From assembly GCA_004379165.1 (NCBI GenBank), contig NKXK01000025.1:157890-221889 (forward strand): a DNA stretch of 64,000 nt, written 5' to 3'. The notes beneath the pieces were generated by a model, which worked only from the letters and a program-made list of their open reading frames with translations, ran no database searches and was not told where the DNA came from. Each line of letters begins with the position of its first letter. Positions within the stretch are counted from its first letter, which is position 1. The DNA comes from Rhodocyclaceae bacterium. Its GTDB lineage: Bacteria; Pseudomonadota; Gammaproteobacteria; Burkholderiales; Rhodocyclaceae. The translations under genes and the position numbers were made by a program. This document shows, piece after piece, positions 45,443-52,692 of the stretch.

Positions 45443-47560
45443 TCAGCCCTTCCGTTTCCAGACCGTAACTTCACTCAGCGTATGCTGGTGCTTGCGCCGG
45501 GTTTCGCGGATGACGAAAGGAACGGCCTGCGGGGCGTCGATCAGGGTGAAGTCCCGGCCGAGAATTTCCTTGAGCCCATCGAGCGTGGTGTGCGATTCGC
45601 CATCCCTTTTGAACCCGCCGATCCACTCGCTGCGCTGGGTGTATTCCTCCAGCCAGGTGTAGGGCGAGGCCAGCATCAGCAGTCCGCCCGGATTCAGGCG
45701 CGCTGCCACGCCCGCCAGGAAGCGGCGCGGCGCGTAGAGGCGGTCGATGAGGTTGGCGGCGAGGATGAGGTCGAAGCCGCTGAAGATGTCTTTCAGATTG
45801 CAGGCATCGCCCTGCCAGAACTCGACCCGTTGCGCGGTCTCTGCCAGACCCAGGCTATCCAGGCGGCGTTCGCGATAACTGACCAGTTCGCCTTCCTCGG
45901 GCAGGGTGTAGCGGATGGCGCCGGTTTCGGCGAGGCGGAGTCCCGTCTGTATGAAGCGTGCCGAGAAATCGATGCCGATGACCTTGTCAAAAACACGGGC
46001 CAATTCAAAACTGGCGCGGCCGGTGGCGCAGCCGAGGTCGAGTGCACGTCCCGCAGCGCCATTGCCGTGGCGGTGATGCACATCAATCGCCAGTTGCGCC
46101 ATTGCCTGCGGAAAGTTCGGCACGCCCAGCGCGGTATCACCGTAGTGGAACTCGGCGTACATGGAGACCATGGCGTCGGTCTCGTAGGCGGATACCGGGT
46201 TGCTGACCGGGGTGTCGGTGACGACATAGCGGAAGCCGGCGTGCTGGAAAAAATGGCGGCGGAAGGCGTAACGGGAAACGTGGCGGGATTCGTTGCCAGC
46301 CGAGATCCAGCTGCCACCCTTGATGATGTTGTGCCGCTCGTCGAAGGTCGGGCTGGTGAAATCGTCATAAATCGGATGCACCTCGAATCCATCGAAGGGG
46401 TAGGTCGGCGTTTCGCACCATTGCCAGACATTGCCGACGACGTCCGCCAGATCGCCATGCCGGAAACGATTGACCGGACAACTGGAGGCCCAGTGGTCGA
46501 GGTGCAGGTTGGCGGCCGCCGGGGCATCGTGCGGGACATCGGCCAGATGCGCATGCTCGTACAGGCGGTGCCATTCATCCTCGGTGGGCAAGCGTACCGG
46601 TTGGCCGGTCACGCGCGCCTTCCAGCGGCAGAATGCCCGCGCTTCCAGGCAGTTGGTCTCTACCGGCCAATCCCAGGGCATCGGCACCACCTCGGTGAGA
46701 AGACGCAGTTTCCAGCCATCCGCCGATGCGACCCAGAAGGTGGGCGACTCGGCCCGCGCATAGCGGCGCCAGCCCAGGCCTTCTTCATCCCACAGGCTGT
46801 CGTCGGTGTAGCCGCCGGCGGTGACGAACTCGAGGAATTCGCCGTTGCTGACGAGATGGCGGGCAGCCTGAAAAGCGGAAATTTCGGCCTGATGTCGTCC
46901 GTACTCGTTATCCCAGCCGTAGACGGGATCGGAGAAGCTGCGGCCGAGCACGACACTGCCGCCGGGAATGCTGACCAGCGCGTTGTCCGGTGTCGGCCCG
47001 GTATCGCGGCAGGGCTGCCAGTCGGGGTGCGGTTTGACGTACTTGAGGTCATGCTGGCGCATCAGTACCGACGAGGTTTCCAGATGGATGCGCTCATGCT
47101 CGATGCCCATCAGGACGGCCCAGAACGGATCGTTCCAGCCGATGGGCAAGGCAAAGGGCGTGTGGCGAATGACGCCGTCGATTACTTCCCGGGCCCGATT
47201 GCGGTAGGCCCGCACCTCGGCGACGGTCGGCCAGTCGTAGCGGGCGTCATCGAGATCATCCCAGCTCATCTCGTCGACACCAATGGCAAACATCGACTCC
47301 AGCCTCGGGTCGATGCGCTGGGTAATCAGGCCCGCGAGGAGGAATTTGTTGATGAAGAAAGTGGCCGTATGCCCGAAATAGAAAATCAGCGGGTGACGGA
47401 GCGTGATGGGCTTTTTGTAATAGGCCTCGTCACAGGCGAGCAGCTCGAAAAGCGACTCGTAACGATCGAAGGTGGCATGGAAGTACTGCAACAACTCAGC
47501 CCGCTTCGCCTCGAGGTCGGTGCCGGCGAGAAACGGGGTACGGGGAAAGCGTGCGGACAT
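45443..47560 (-). CDS. ovoA: Ovothiol synthase: 5-histidylcysteine sulfoxide synthase / methyltransferase
   Basis: A protein of about 705 residues with the OvoA architecture: an N-terminal DinB-like domain carrying the iron-binding HxxxHxE (GIEHERIHLETSSVLMR), a formylglycine-generating-enzyme/sulfatase-type domain (DVVGNVWQWCETPTYPFDGF; IIKGGSWISAGNESRH), and a C-terminal SAM methyltransferase (ALDLGCATGRASFELARVFD). It joins cysteine to histidine and methylates the product to yield the thiol antioxidant ovothiol. The start is taken at MSARFPRTPFLAG (47560); a start at 47626 is possible. Confidence 0.92.
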   Translation of the reverse strand: MSARFPRTPFLAGTDLEAKRAELLQYFHATFDRYESLFELLACDEAYYKKPITLRHPLIFYFGHTATFFINKFLLAGLITQRIDPRLESMFAIGVDEMSWDDLDDARYDWPTVAEVRAYRNRAREVIDGVIRHTPFALPIGWNDPFWAVLMGIEHERIHLETSSVLMRQHDLKYVKPHPDWQPCRDTGPTPDNALVSIPGGSVVLGRSFSDPVYGWDNEYGRHQAEISAFQAARHLVSNGEFLEFVTAGGYTDDSLWDEEGLGWRRYARAESPTFWVASADGWKLRLLTEVVPMPWDWPVETNCLEARAFCRWKARVTGQPVRLPTEDEWHRLYEHAHLADVPHDAPAAANLHLDHWASSCPVNRFRHGDLADVVGNVWQWCETPTYPFDGFEVHPIYDDFTSPTFDERHNIIKGGSWISAGNESRHVSRYAFRRHFFQHAGFRYVVTDTPVSNPVSAYETDAMVSMYAEFHYGDTALGVPNFPQAMAQLAIDVHHRHGNGAAGRALDLGCATGRASFELARVFDKVIGIDFSARFIQTGLRLAETGAIRYTLPEEGELVSYRERRLDSLGLAETAQRVEFWQGDACNLKDIFSGFDLILAANLIDRLYAPRRFLAGVAARLNPGGLLMLASPYTWLEEYTQRSEWIGGFKRDGESHTTLDGLKEILGRDFTLIDAPQAVPFVIRETRRKHQHTLSEVTVWKRKG

Positions 47561-47689
47561 GGATTGGCACTTCGGCTGTGGATTGAAGATGTCATGGTAT
47601 TGGATCGGCAGACATCGACCAAGCACGCCTTAGCGTGCGGCTGGGCTGTAAGCGCCGCAGGCTGACTGCGACAAGGAGGCGGCCAGAAA

Positions 47690-48067
47690 CTAACTGGCGT
47701 CGCGGGCTGTTTCAGGCCAGTCCGCAAACAGGCCTTCCGCCCGGGTCATCGCCTTGAACGCCTTCATCACCGGACGTGAAATCTCCGTTTCAGCCAGGAC
47801 ACGGCGTTCGTAGATGGCGTTCTTCATCGCGTCGTCGGCACCCTGACGGGCGGTGGCGATCAGGGCGTGTTCGGTGGAGCCGAAGCGCTCGCCGGGGCGG
47901 TGGCGGACGGCGTCGTAGAGGGCGGCCATGACGAGTTTGTCGACCTCGCCCATCTTGCATTTGCCGTCGAGGATCTTGAGCATGACGGCGGTGGCGCAGT
48001 CGATGTCGCTCGGGGTCAGGGCATGCGCCGCCACCCAGGCAGGGACGTGATGCGTGTCGGCGCTCAT
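47690..48067 (-). CDS. Conserved nif-region protein of unknown function
   Basis: A 125-residue protein starting MSADTHHVPAWVAAHALTPS. Helix-rich by appearance, with CATAVMLKILDGKCKMGEVD and HRPGERFGSTEHALIATARQ. The start overlaps the rhodanese stop (ATGA, 48064-48067), indicating coupling in a flavodoxin-rhodanese-125-aa operon. Not recognised further. Confidence 0.75.
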   Translation of the reverse strand: MSADTHHVPAWVAAHALTPSDIDCATAVMLKILDGKCKMGEVDKLVMAALYDAVRHRPGERFGSTEHALIATARQGADDAMKNAIYERRVLAETEISRPVMKAFKAMTRAEGLFADWPETARDAS

Positions 48068-48384
48068 GCCGGGGCGGTCATCGCCATCTCCAGTGCCGGG
48101 TAGCCGCCGTCGATGCTGTAGACGCGGGTGTAGCGGAAGTCGATGAACATCTGCGCGTAGGTCTTGCTGGCGTTGCCGTGGTAGCAGTAGATGAGCACCG
48201 GCGCTTCCTTGGGGATGCGCTTCATCCAGCCGAGCAGGCGGTCTTCGCTGAGGTGGGCGGCGCCGTCGATGTGGCCGTTGCGGTAGGCCGTGGCATCGCG
48301 CACATCGAAGAGCGCGGCGCCGGGTTCGGCGCGCAGCAGTTCGGCAGCAGTCTGGCCGGGGATGCATTCAAAGGTCGCCGCCAT
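48064..48384 (-). CDS. Rhodanese-like sulfurtransferase (RhdN/GlpE-like)
   Basis: A 106-residue single rhodanese domain with the active-site loop CYHGNAS (catalytic Cys) and DVRDATAYRNGHIDGAAHLS. A rhodanese (rhdN) accompanies nifB-fdxN-nifO-nifQ in Azotobacter; this one is in a different order but the same neighbourhood. Possible sulfur carrier for Fe-S assembly. Confidence 0.9.
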   Translation of the reverse strand: MAATFECIPGQTAAELLRAEPGAALFDVRDATAYRNGHIDGAAHLSEDRLLGWMKRIPKEAPVLIYCYHGNASKTYAQMFIDFRYTRVYSIDGGYPALEMAMTAPA

Positions 48385-48387
48385 GGT

Positions 48388-48948
48388 TCAGGCCTCCGCG
48401 GTGAGTTTTTCAGTCAGCAGCGGCACGACCCGGGCGAGCCAGGCGTCGATGCGCTTGTCGGTGAACATGCCTTGCGTGCGCTGATCGATGATCAGGCCGA
48501 GAAAGCGGCCATCGACGACGGCGGCCGACTGCTCGAAGGTGTAGCCATCGGTGGCGGTATCGCCAACGATTTCGGCGCCCCAGCCTTTGAACAGCATGAC
48601 CAGCGGGTAGAGGGAACTGCAGAAGCGGTCGGCGTAGCGTTCCTGTGCGCCGAGGCCGAAGAAGGCGATGCGCTTGCCGGAGAAATCAGGGTTTTCCGGC
48701 ATCTGGGCGAGGAATTCGCCCCAGTTTGGCTCGAAGCAGCCGGAAATCCCGTTGCCGGGAATTTCGGCGATGCCGTAGCTCGGCGTGCCAAGGATAAGCG
48801 CGTCGTACTTGAGCATCTCGGCCGGGGTGATGCGATTGACGTTGATCGGCTTGTCGCAGATCTCGTCGCCCAGTTTCTTGTGCATTTTTTTGGCAACCAG
48901 CCGGGTCGTGCCGGTCTCGGTGCCGAAGAAGAAGCCGATCTTGTTCAT
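48388..48948 (-). CDS. Flavodoxin, second nif-region copy
   Basis: A 186-residue long-chain flavodoxin (GFFFGTETGTTRLVAKKMHK; FGLGAQERYADRFCSSLYPL). A strong GGGAGG Shine-Dalgarno precedes the start at 48948, which rules out a longer frame. It differs at many positions from the NifF copy at 41361, so the two may have distinct partners (nitrogenase, Rnf, other reductases). First gene of a three-gene operon. Confidence 0.9.
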   Translation of the reverse strand: MNKIGFFFGTETGTTRLVAKKMHKKLGDEICDKPINVNRITPAEMLKYDALILGTPSYGIAEIPGNGISGCFEPNWGEFLAQMPENPDFSGKRIAFFGLGAQERYADRFCSSLYPLVMLFKGWGAEIVGDTATDGYTFEQSAAVVDGRFLGLIIDQRTQGMFTDKRIDAWLARVVPLLTEKLTAEA

Positions 48949-48976
48949 ACTGCCTCCCGCAGTGTTGGAAAAGAGA

Positions 48977-48992
48977 TGGCACGCGCATTGCA
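48977..48992 (+). promoter_or_regulatory. Sigma-54 promoter for the 86-aa gene
   Basis: TGGCACGCGCATTGCA, GG-N10-GC and an excellent match, pointing towards the gene at 49068 (76 nt downstream). No exact TGT-N10-ACA is found upstream; CGTCGCATTTGCGACA (49018-49033, one mismatch to the NifA site) lies downstream of it. Confidence 0.82.
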
Positions 48993-49067
48993 CGTGCTGT
49001 GGTGAGATCGCGGCCGGCGTCGCATTTGCGACACGGTGGCCTGTTGAAGTCTTTGCCGGAGGACGCC

Positions 49068-49328
49068 ATGCAATTCACTACCCACGACTGTCGCGGCCAA
49101 TCGGTCGCCATCGGCGACGAGGTCAAAATCCTCGATATCAATCCCGATCCGGACATGGACGAGGATCAGCGCGACATGTTCATGGACATGATCGGTGCTC
49201 GTTGTCCGATCGAGCGTATCGACGCCGACGGTACCGGCTGGGTGGCGGTTTGGTGGAACGGCGACGAGGGAACGCAGCTGACGCTGGTCGGCCTGATGCC
49301 GATGCAGATGGAGCGCACACCGGCCTGA
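49068..49328 (+). CDS. Small acidic nif-region protein
   Basis: An 86-residue acidic protein (MQFTTHDCRGQSVAIGDEVK; DINPDPDMDEDQRDMFMDMI) with a predicted beta-rich C-terminus (GWVAVWWNGDEGTQLTLVGL). CCGGAGG lies upstream of the ATG and a consensus sigma-54 promoter precedes it, so it is very likely expressed with nif genes. No family recognised. Confidence 0.78.
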   Translation: MQFTTHDCRGQSVAIGDEVKILDINPDPDMDEDQRDMFMDMIGARCPIERIDADGTGWVAVWWNGDEGTQLTLVGLMPMQMERTPA

Positions 49329-49340
49329 AGCGAGCCGCCT

Positions 49341-49380
49341 CGCCCCCGGTGCCGCCCGGCACCGGCCGGGCGCGGGGGCG
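49341..49380. terminator. Cruciform between convergent genes
   Basis: Nested inverted repeats: CGCCCCC (49341-49347) pairs with GGGGGCG (49374-49380), enclosing GGTGCC-GCCC-GGCACC. No T run, but the position between two convergent stops suggests transcription blocking. Confidence 0.5.
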
Positions 49381-49408
49381 AAGCGTTCATTGGCGCGACA
49401 ATAGTGGC

Positions 49409-50158
49409 TCATTCGTCCGCCATCGCTGCGCTGTAGTTCTTCAGCCGCTTTTCGGCGGCGACGCCGAGGATCTTGAGCAGCCAGGGCGGGGGCGAGTCGA
49501 CCATCGCCTTCTGGAAGTCGGCAAGGACTTCAACCGCCGGGCCACCATCCGGAATCTTGATCGGGTAGATATCGGCGCGGATCACTTTGGCCGCCGCCGG
49601 CCCGCCAATCGAAACCACGTAGCAGACATGGCAGTCGCCGATCAGCTGGGCGCGCCACAGGTTAAGGTCTTCAGAGAATTCGGCATCCATGGTGTCGCGG
49701 ATGTCCACCAGCCGGATTTCGCCCGGCGACACCTGATAAACCAGAAAGCGCAGGCAGGAGCCGAAGTGGCCGGAGAGCGTATCGCCCTTGTCGGAGGCGA
49801 CGGCGACCCGCACAGAGCCGGGCATCTCGCCATCCTCGTAGGATTCGATCTTCGGCAGCGAGTCGTCGCCTTGGGTTTCGCCCCAGAGAATGCGCACGGC
49901 CAGCTTCATCGCCTCAAGACCGATGCCGATATCCTCGCCATCCTCTTCGCCGTCGGCACTGGCGAAGCCGGTTTTGAGCATCGTGACCGTGACCTGGCGT
50001 AGTTTCTCCTCATCCAGTTCATCGCCCAGCCGGCGCTGGATCAGGTCGATCAGTGCCGGCAGCGTGGCATTGGGCATCGCCCGGGCAGCGAGCGCGATGC
50101 GCAATGCCGCCTCGGGGGTGATCGGCGGGCGTGATGTCGGTTCGCTCACGTCTGTCAT
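49409..50158 (-). CDS. NafY/NifX-like cofactor-binding protein
   Basis: About 249 residues: an N-terminal helical domain (about 1-95; ALIDLIQRRLGDELDEEKLR) and a C-terminal NifX-like fold (about 110-230; RVAVASDKGDTLSGHFGSCL; GDCHVCYVVSIGGPAAAKVI). This two-domain layout resembles NafY, which binds FeMo-co and apo-dinitrogenase. The start at 50158 (MTDVSEP) has GGAG at proper spacing; the ATG at 50164 is too close to it. Confidence 0.85.
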   Translation of the reverse strand: MTDVSEPTSRPPITPEAALRIALAARAMPNATLPALIDLIQRRLGDELDEEKLRQVTVTMLKTGFASADGEEDGEDIGIGLEAMKLAVRILWGETQGDDSLPKIESYEDGEMPGSVRVAVASDKGDTLSGHFGSCLRFLVYQVSPGEIRLVDIRDTMDAEFSEDLNLWRAQLIGDCHVCYVVSIGGPAAAKVIRADIYPIKIPDGGPAVEVLADFQKAMVDSPPPWLLKILGVAAEKRLKNYSAAMADE

Positions 50159-50260
50159 GTTCATTCTCCGGCGTTGGGGTTGTGGGTGTTGCCTTGTTTT
50201 TGCTCCTCCTTGCAGAGATGGTGCCAGCCGGTGCAAAGTCGCCAAGTGCCTGATTTCCCG

Positions 50261-50277
50261 TGGGCACAGCCCTTGCT
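50261..50277 (+). promoter_or_regulatory. Sigma-54 promoter of the SagB-ankyrin operon
   Basis: GGGCACAGCCCTTGCT (50262-50277), GG-N10-GC spacing with one mismatch, 35 nt before the SagB-type gene. No exact NifA site was found upstream. Confidence 0.75.
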
Positions 50278-50311
50278 GCAGCCTTTCCAACCTGCCATTC
50301 CCGCCCTGTTC

Positions 50312-51955
50312 ATGTCGGAAACCTCACAAACTTCGCCCCTGATTGCCTACCACGCCCGCACCCGCCATCGCTTCGGGGCTTATGCCGAGGGGCCGGGGCA
50401 GCTCGACTGGGATGCGCAGCCCGAAGCGTTCCGCCGTTACCCCGGCGCGCCGCTGTGCGAACTACTGCTGACCGGCGACCAGTTCGAGCGCCGCTACGGT
50501 GAACTCGGAAATCCGCCCAAAATCGCCATTGCCCCACACCTCGCCAGCCTTGGTACGCTGCTTGAACTGGCTTATGGCATTTCGGCCTGGAAAAGCTGGG
50601 GGCCAAACCGCTGGGCGTTACGCTGCAACCCCTCATCGGGCAACCTGCATCCGGTCGAGGCCTATGTGCTGGCCGCCGGCGTACCCGGCCTGATCGACGG
50701 CCTGCATCATTACGACCCCAAGGACCACCTGCTCGAAGGGCGGGCGCTGCGTTCGCCGGATGGCGCGCGCTGGATGGCTGTCGGGCTGTCGTCGGTGATG
50801 TGGCGCGAAGCCTGGAAGTACGGCGAGCGCGCCTTCCGCTACTGCCAGCTCGATGTCGGGCACGCGATGGCAACGCTGGCCTATGCTGCGGCGCTGCTCG
50901 GCTGGCGGGTCAAGCCGCTGGCGATCGGCGGCGAGGCGCTGGCCCGCCTGCTCGGGCTGGATCGGCCGGTGGATTTTCCGCCGTCGCGATTTTCGTTTAC
51001 CGAGGCCGAAGAGCCAGAGGTGCTGCTAGCCATCGAGGCGCCGGGTCTGCAGGCCGTCCCTACCGACCCGGTGGCCTGGCTGGCCGATGCCTTCTGGCAG
51101 GGCATGCCCAGTCAGGTGGATCCGGCGCCCGGCTATCGCTGGTCAGTGATCGCGCAGGCGGCGACGGCGAGCCGTGCGGCTGAAGGCGCGCTGCCAGCGG
51201 TCGTGTTTCCCGACAATCCGCCCTTGCCGGCACATCCGACAACTGCCGGCGCCGCGCAACTGATCCGCCAGCGGCGCAGCGGCCAGCGCTTCGAACCCAA
51301 ATCCACGCTCGACAAGGCGGACTTCTACCGCATGCTCGATGCGACGCTGCCGCGACCGGGCATGCCCTTCGATACCCAGGAAGCGATGCCGGCGATAGCC
51401 CTGCTGCTCTTCGTGCTGCGCGTCGACGGCCTGCCGCCCGGGCTCTACCTGTTGCCGCGTATCCCGGATGCCGCCAGCGAACTGCCGGCGCAGCTCGGGG
51501 CCGGCGATGGACGCTTTGCCGGCCGCTGCGCCGTTGCCGATGTCGATCCCGACTGCCCGACGCATCTCGACCTGTGCCTGCTGGCAGCACTCGATCTGGG
51601 CGAAGTCCAGCGTCTGGCGCGGGCCTTGTCCTGCCATCAGGACATCGCCGCCACCGGCGCTTTTTCGCTCGGTATGCTCGCCGACTTTGCCGGCCTCGCT
51701 GACGACGGCCATGCTTATCGCCGCGTGTTGCGGGAAGCCGGGCTGATCGGCCAGGTGCTTTACCTGGAGGCCGAAGCCGCCGGCGTGCGCGGCACCGGCA
51801 TCGGTTGCTTCTTCGACGAACCGGTGCGGCAGGCCTTTGGCGTCGGCAACGAGCGCTGGCAGCCGGTCTATCACTTTACCGTCGGTACGCCGGTGCTCGA
51901 CAGCCGGATCGAGACCGGCCCGCCTTACCCCCAACGACAAACCGAAAAAACATGA
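50312..51955 (+). CDS. SagB-type dehydrogenase / double nitroreductase-fold protein
   Basis: A 547-residue protein with two nitroreductase-like FMN domains: the first around residues 75-240 (NRWALRCNPSSGNLHPVEAY; GWRVKPLAIGGEALARLLGL), the second around 315-525 (AQLIRQRRSGQRFEPKSTLD; GTGIGCFFDEPV). SagB-type enzymes oxidise azolines in peptide maturation, but no precursor or cyclodehydratase is present here. With its sigma-54 promoter it is likely nif-regulated; substrate unknown. It contains an in-frame copy of the dispersed repeat (50497-50527). Confidence 0.87.
   Translation: MSETSQTSPLIAYHARTRHRFGAYAEGPGQLDWDAQPEAFRRYPGAPLCELLLTGDQFERRYGELGNPPKIAIAPHLASLGTLLELAYGISAWKSWGPNRWALRCNPSSGNLHPVEAYVLAAGVPGLIDGLHHYDPKDHLLEGRALRSPDGARWMAVGLSSVMWREAWKYGERAFRYCQLDVGHAMATLAYAAALLGWRVKPLAIGGEALARLLGLDRPVDFPPSRFSFTEAEEPEVLLAIEAPGLQAVPTDPVAWLADAFWQGMPSQVDPAPGYRWSVIAQAATASRAAEGALPAVVFPDNPPLPAHPTTAGAAQLIRQRRSGQRFEPKSTLDKADFYRMLDATLPRPGMPFDTQEAMPAIALLLFVLRVDGLPPGLYLLPRIPDAASELPAQLGAGDGRFAGRCAVADVDPDCPTHLDLCLLAALDLGEVQRLARALSCHQDIAATGAFSLGMLADFAGLADDGHAYRRVLREAGLIGQVLYLEAEAAGVRGTGIGCFFDEPVRQAFGVGNERWQPVYHFTVGTPVLDSRIETGPPYPQRQTEKT
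50497..50527 (+). repeat. Dispersed repeat inside the SagB-type gene (copy g)
   Basis: CGGTGAACTCGGAAATC then CGCCCAAAATCGCC, read in frame as YGELGNPPKIA. Same frame as the copies in the Fe-S protein and draG genes. Confidence 0.5.
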
Positions 51956-52392
51956 CCCCAAAGCTCACCGAATTCCTTGCCAGCCATGGCTTTGCAGCCG
52001 ACCGCCTTTCCGACACGCAGGCCGATGGCCGCTTTACGCCATTGATGCGTGCCTGCAAGGAAGGCCGTCGCGATATCGTCGATGAACTGCTGACCCTCGG
52101 TGTCGATATCACCGTGCGCAATGCCGATGGTTGCAACGCTTTGTGGCTGGCCTGCTACAACGGCGACCACGGCATCATCCAGCGCCTGCTCGACGCCGGC
52201 ATCGACATCGACCTGCAAAACGGCAACGGCGCCACCTGCCTGATGTATGTGTCGTCGAACAGCAAGGCCGATCTCGTGCAACTGCTGCTCGACAACGGCG
52301 CCGATACCAGCCTGAAAAACTTCGACGACTTTACCGCCCGCGACCTCGCGGCCTCGGTGGTTTGCCTGAAACTGCTACGCGCTGCAGGCTGA
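51952..52392 (+). CDS. Ankyrin-repeat protein
   Basis: A 146-residue protein of about three to four ankyrin repeats (GRFTPLMRACKEGRRDIVDE; GCNALWLACYNGDHGIIQRL; GATCLMYVSSNSKADLVQLL). The start overlaps the SagB-type stop (ATGA), so the two are coupled and probably interact. Ankyrin proteins of this size are found in several nif regions, but the role is unknown. Confidence 0.88.
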   Translation: MTPKLTEFLASHGFAADRLSDTQADGRFTPLMRACKEGRRDIVDELLTLGVDITVRNADGCNALWLACYNGDHGIIQRLLDAGIDIDLQNGNGATCLMYVSSNSKADLVQLLLDNGADTSLKNFDDFTARDLAASVVCLKLLRAAG

Positions 52393-52425
52393 TCGACGCG
52401 GCACCGCACTGGTGCATGACGTCGT

Positions 52426-52629
52426 TCAGCGAATCAGTTCCAGATCGGCGGCAGCACCGCCAGTCAGGCAGGCAAAGTTGCGGGGCAGGTTGCCGGGAAT
52501 GGGCAGGCCGAAAAGCAGTTCTTCAGCGTCCGAAACCGGGGCGCCGCTGACCAGCACGTGTTCCGAAAGGCGGGCAAATGCGGCCAGACGCATCCAGAAC
52601 AGGGTTTCTTCGTTCAGTTTGAAGGACAT
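52426..52629 (-). CDS. Small nif-region protein, 67 aa
   Basis: A 67-residue protein starting MSFKLNEETLFWMRLAAFAR with a GGAGGTT Shine-Dalgarno 5 nt upstream. No membrane segment or metal motif. A sigma-54 promoter at 52669-52684 precedes it, separate from the Fe-S gene upstream. Unknown function. Confidence 0.72.
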   Translation of the reverse strand: MSFKLNEETLFWMRLAAFARLSEHVLVSGAPVSDAEELLFGLPIPGNLPRNFACLTGGAAADLELIR

Positions 52630-52668
52630 TTGGAACCTCCGCGAAGTCTGCTGATGTATTTTTGACAA

Positions 52669-52684
52669 AGCAAACGGCAGGCCA
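52669..52684 (-). promoter_or_regulatory. Candidate sigma-54 promoter of the 67-aa gene
   Basis: Minus strand TGGCCTGCCGTTTGCT: GG-N10-GC spacing and consensus TTGCT, two mismatches in the -24 box; 40 nt before the start at 52629. Confidence 0.65.
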
Positions 52685-52692
52685 GTTCTTCC

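Noticed and set aside
45482..47665. A 727-codon open frame antisense to ovothiol synthase
   Set aside because: Same mirror effect; the opposite strand encodes a full OvoA with catalytic motifs.
50135..50150. TGT-N10-ACG resembling a NifA site upstream of the SagB-type gene
   Set aside because: One half-site is imperfect and it lies inside the NafY-like coding region; not enough to call.
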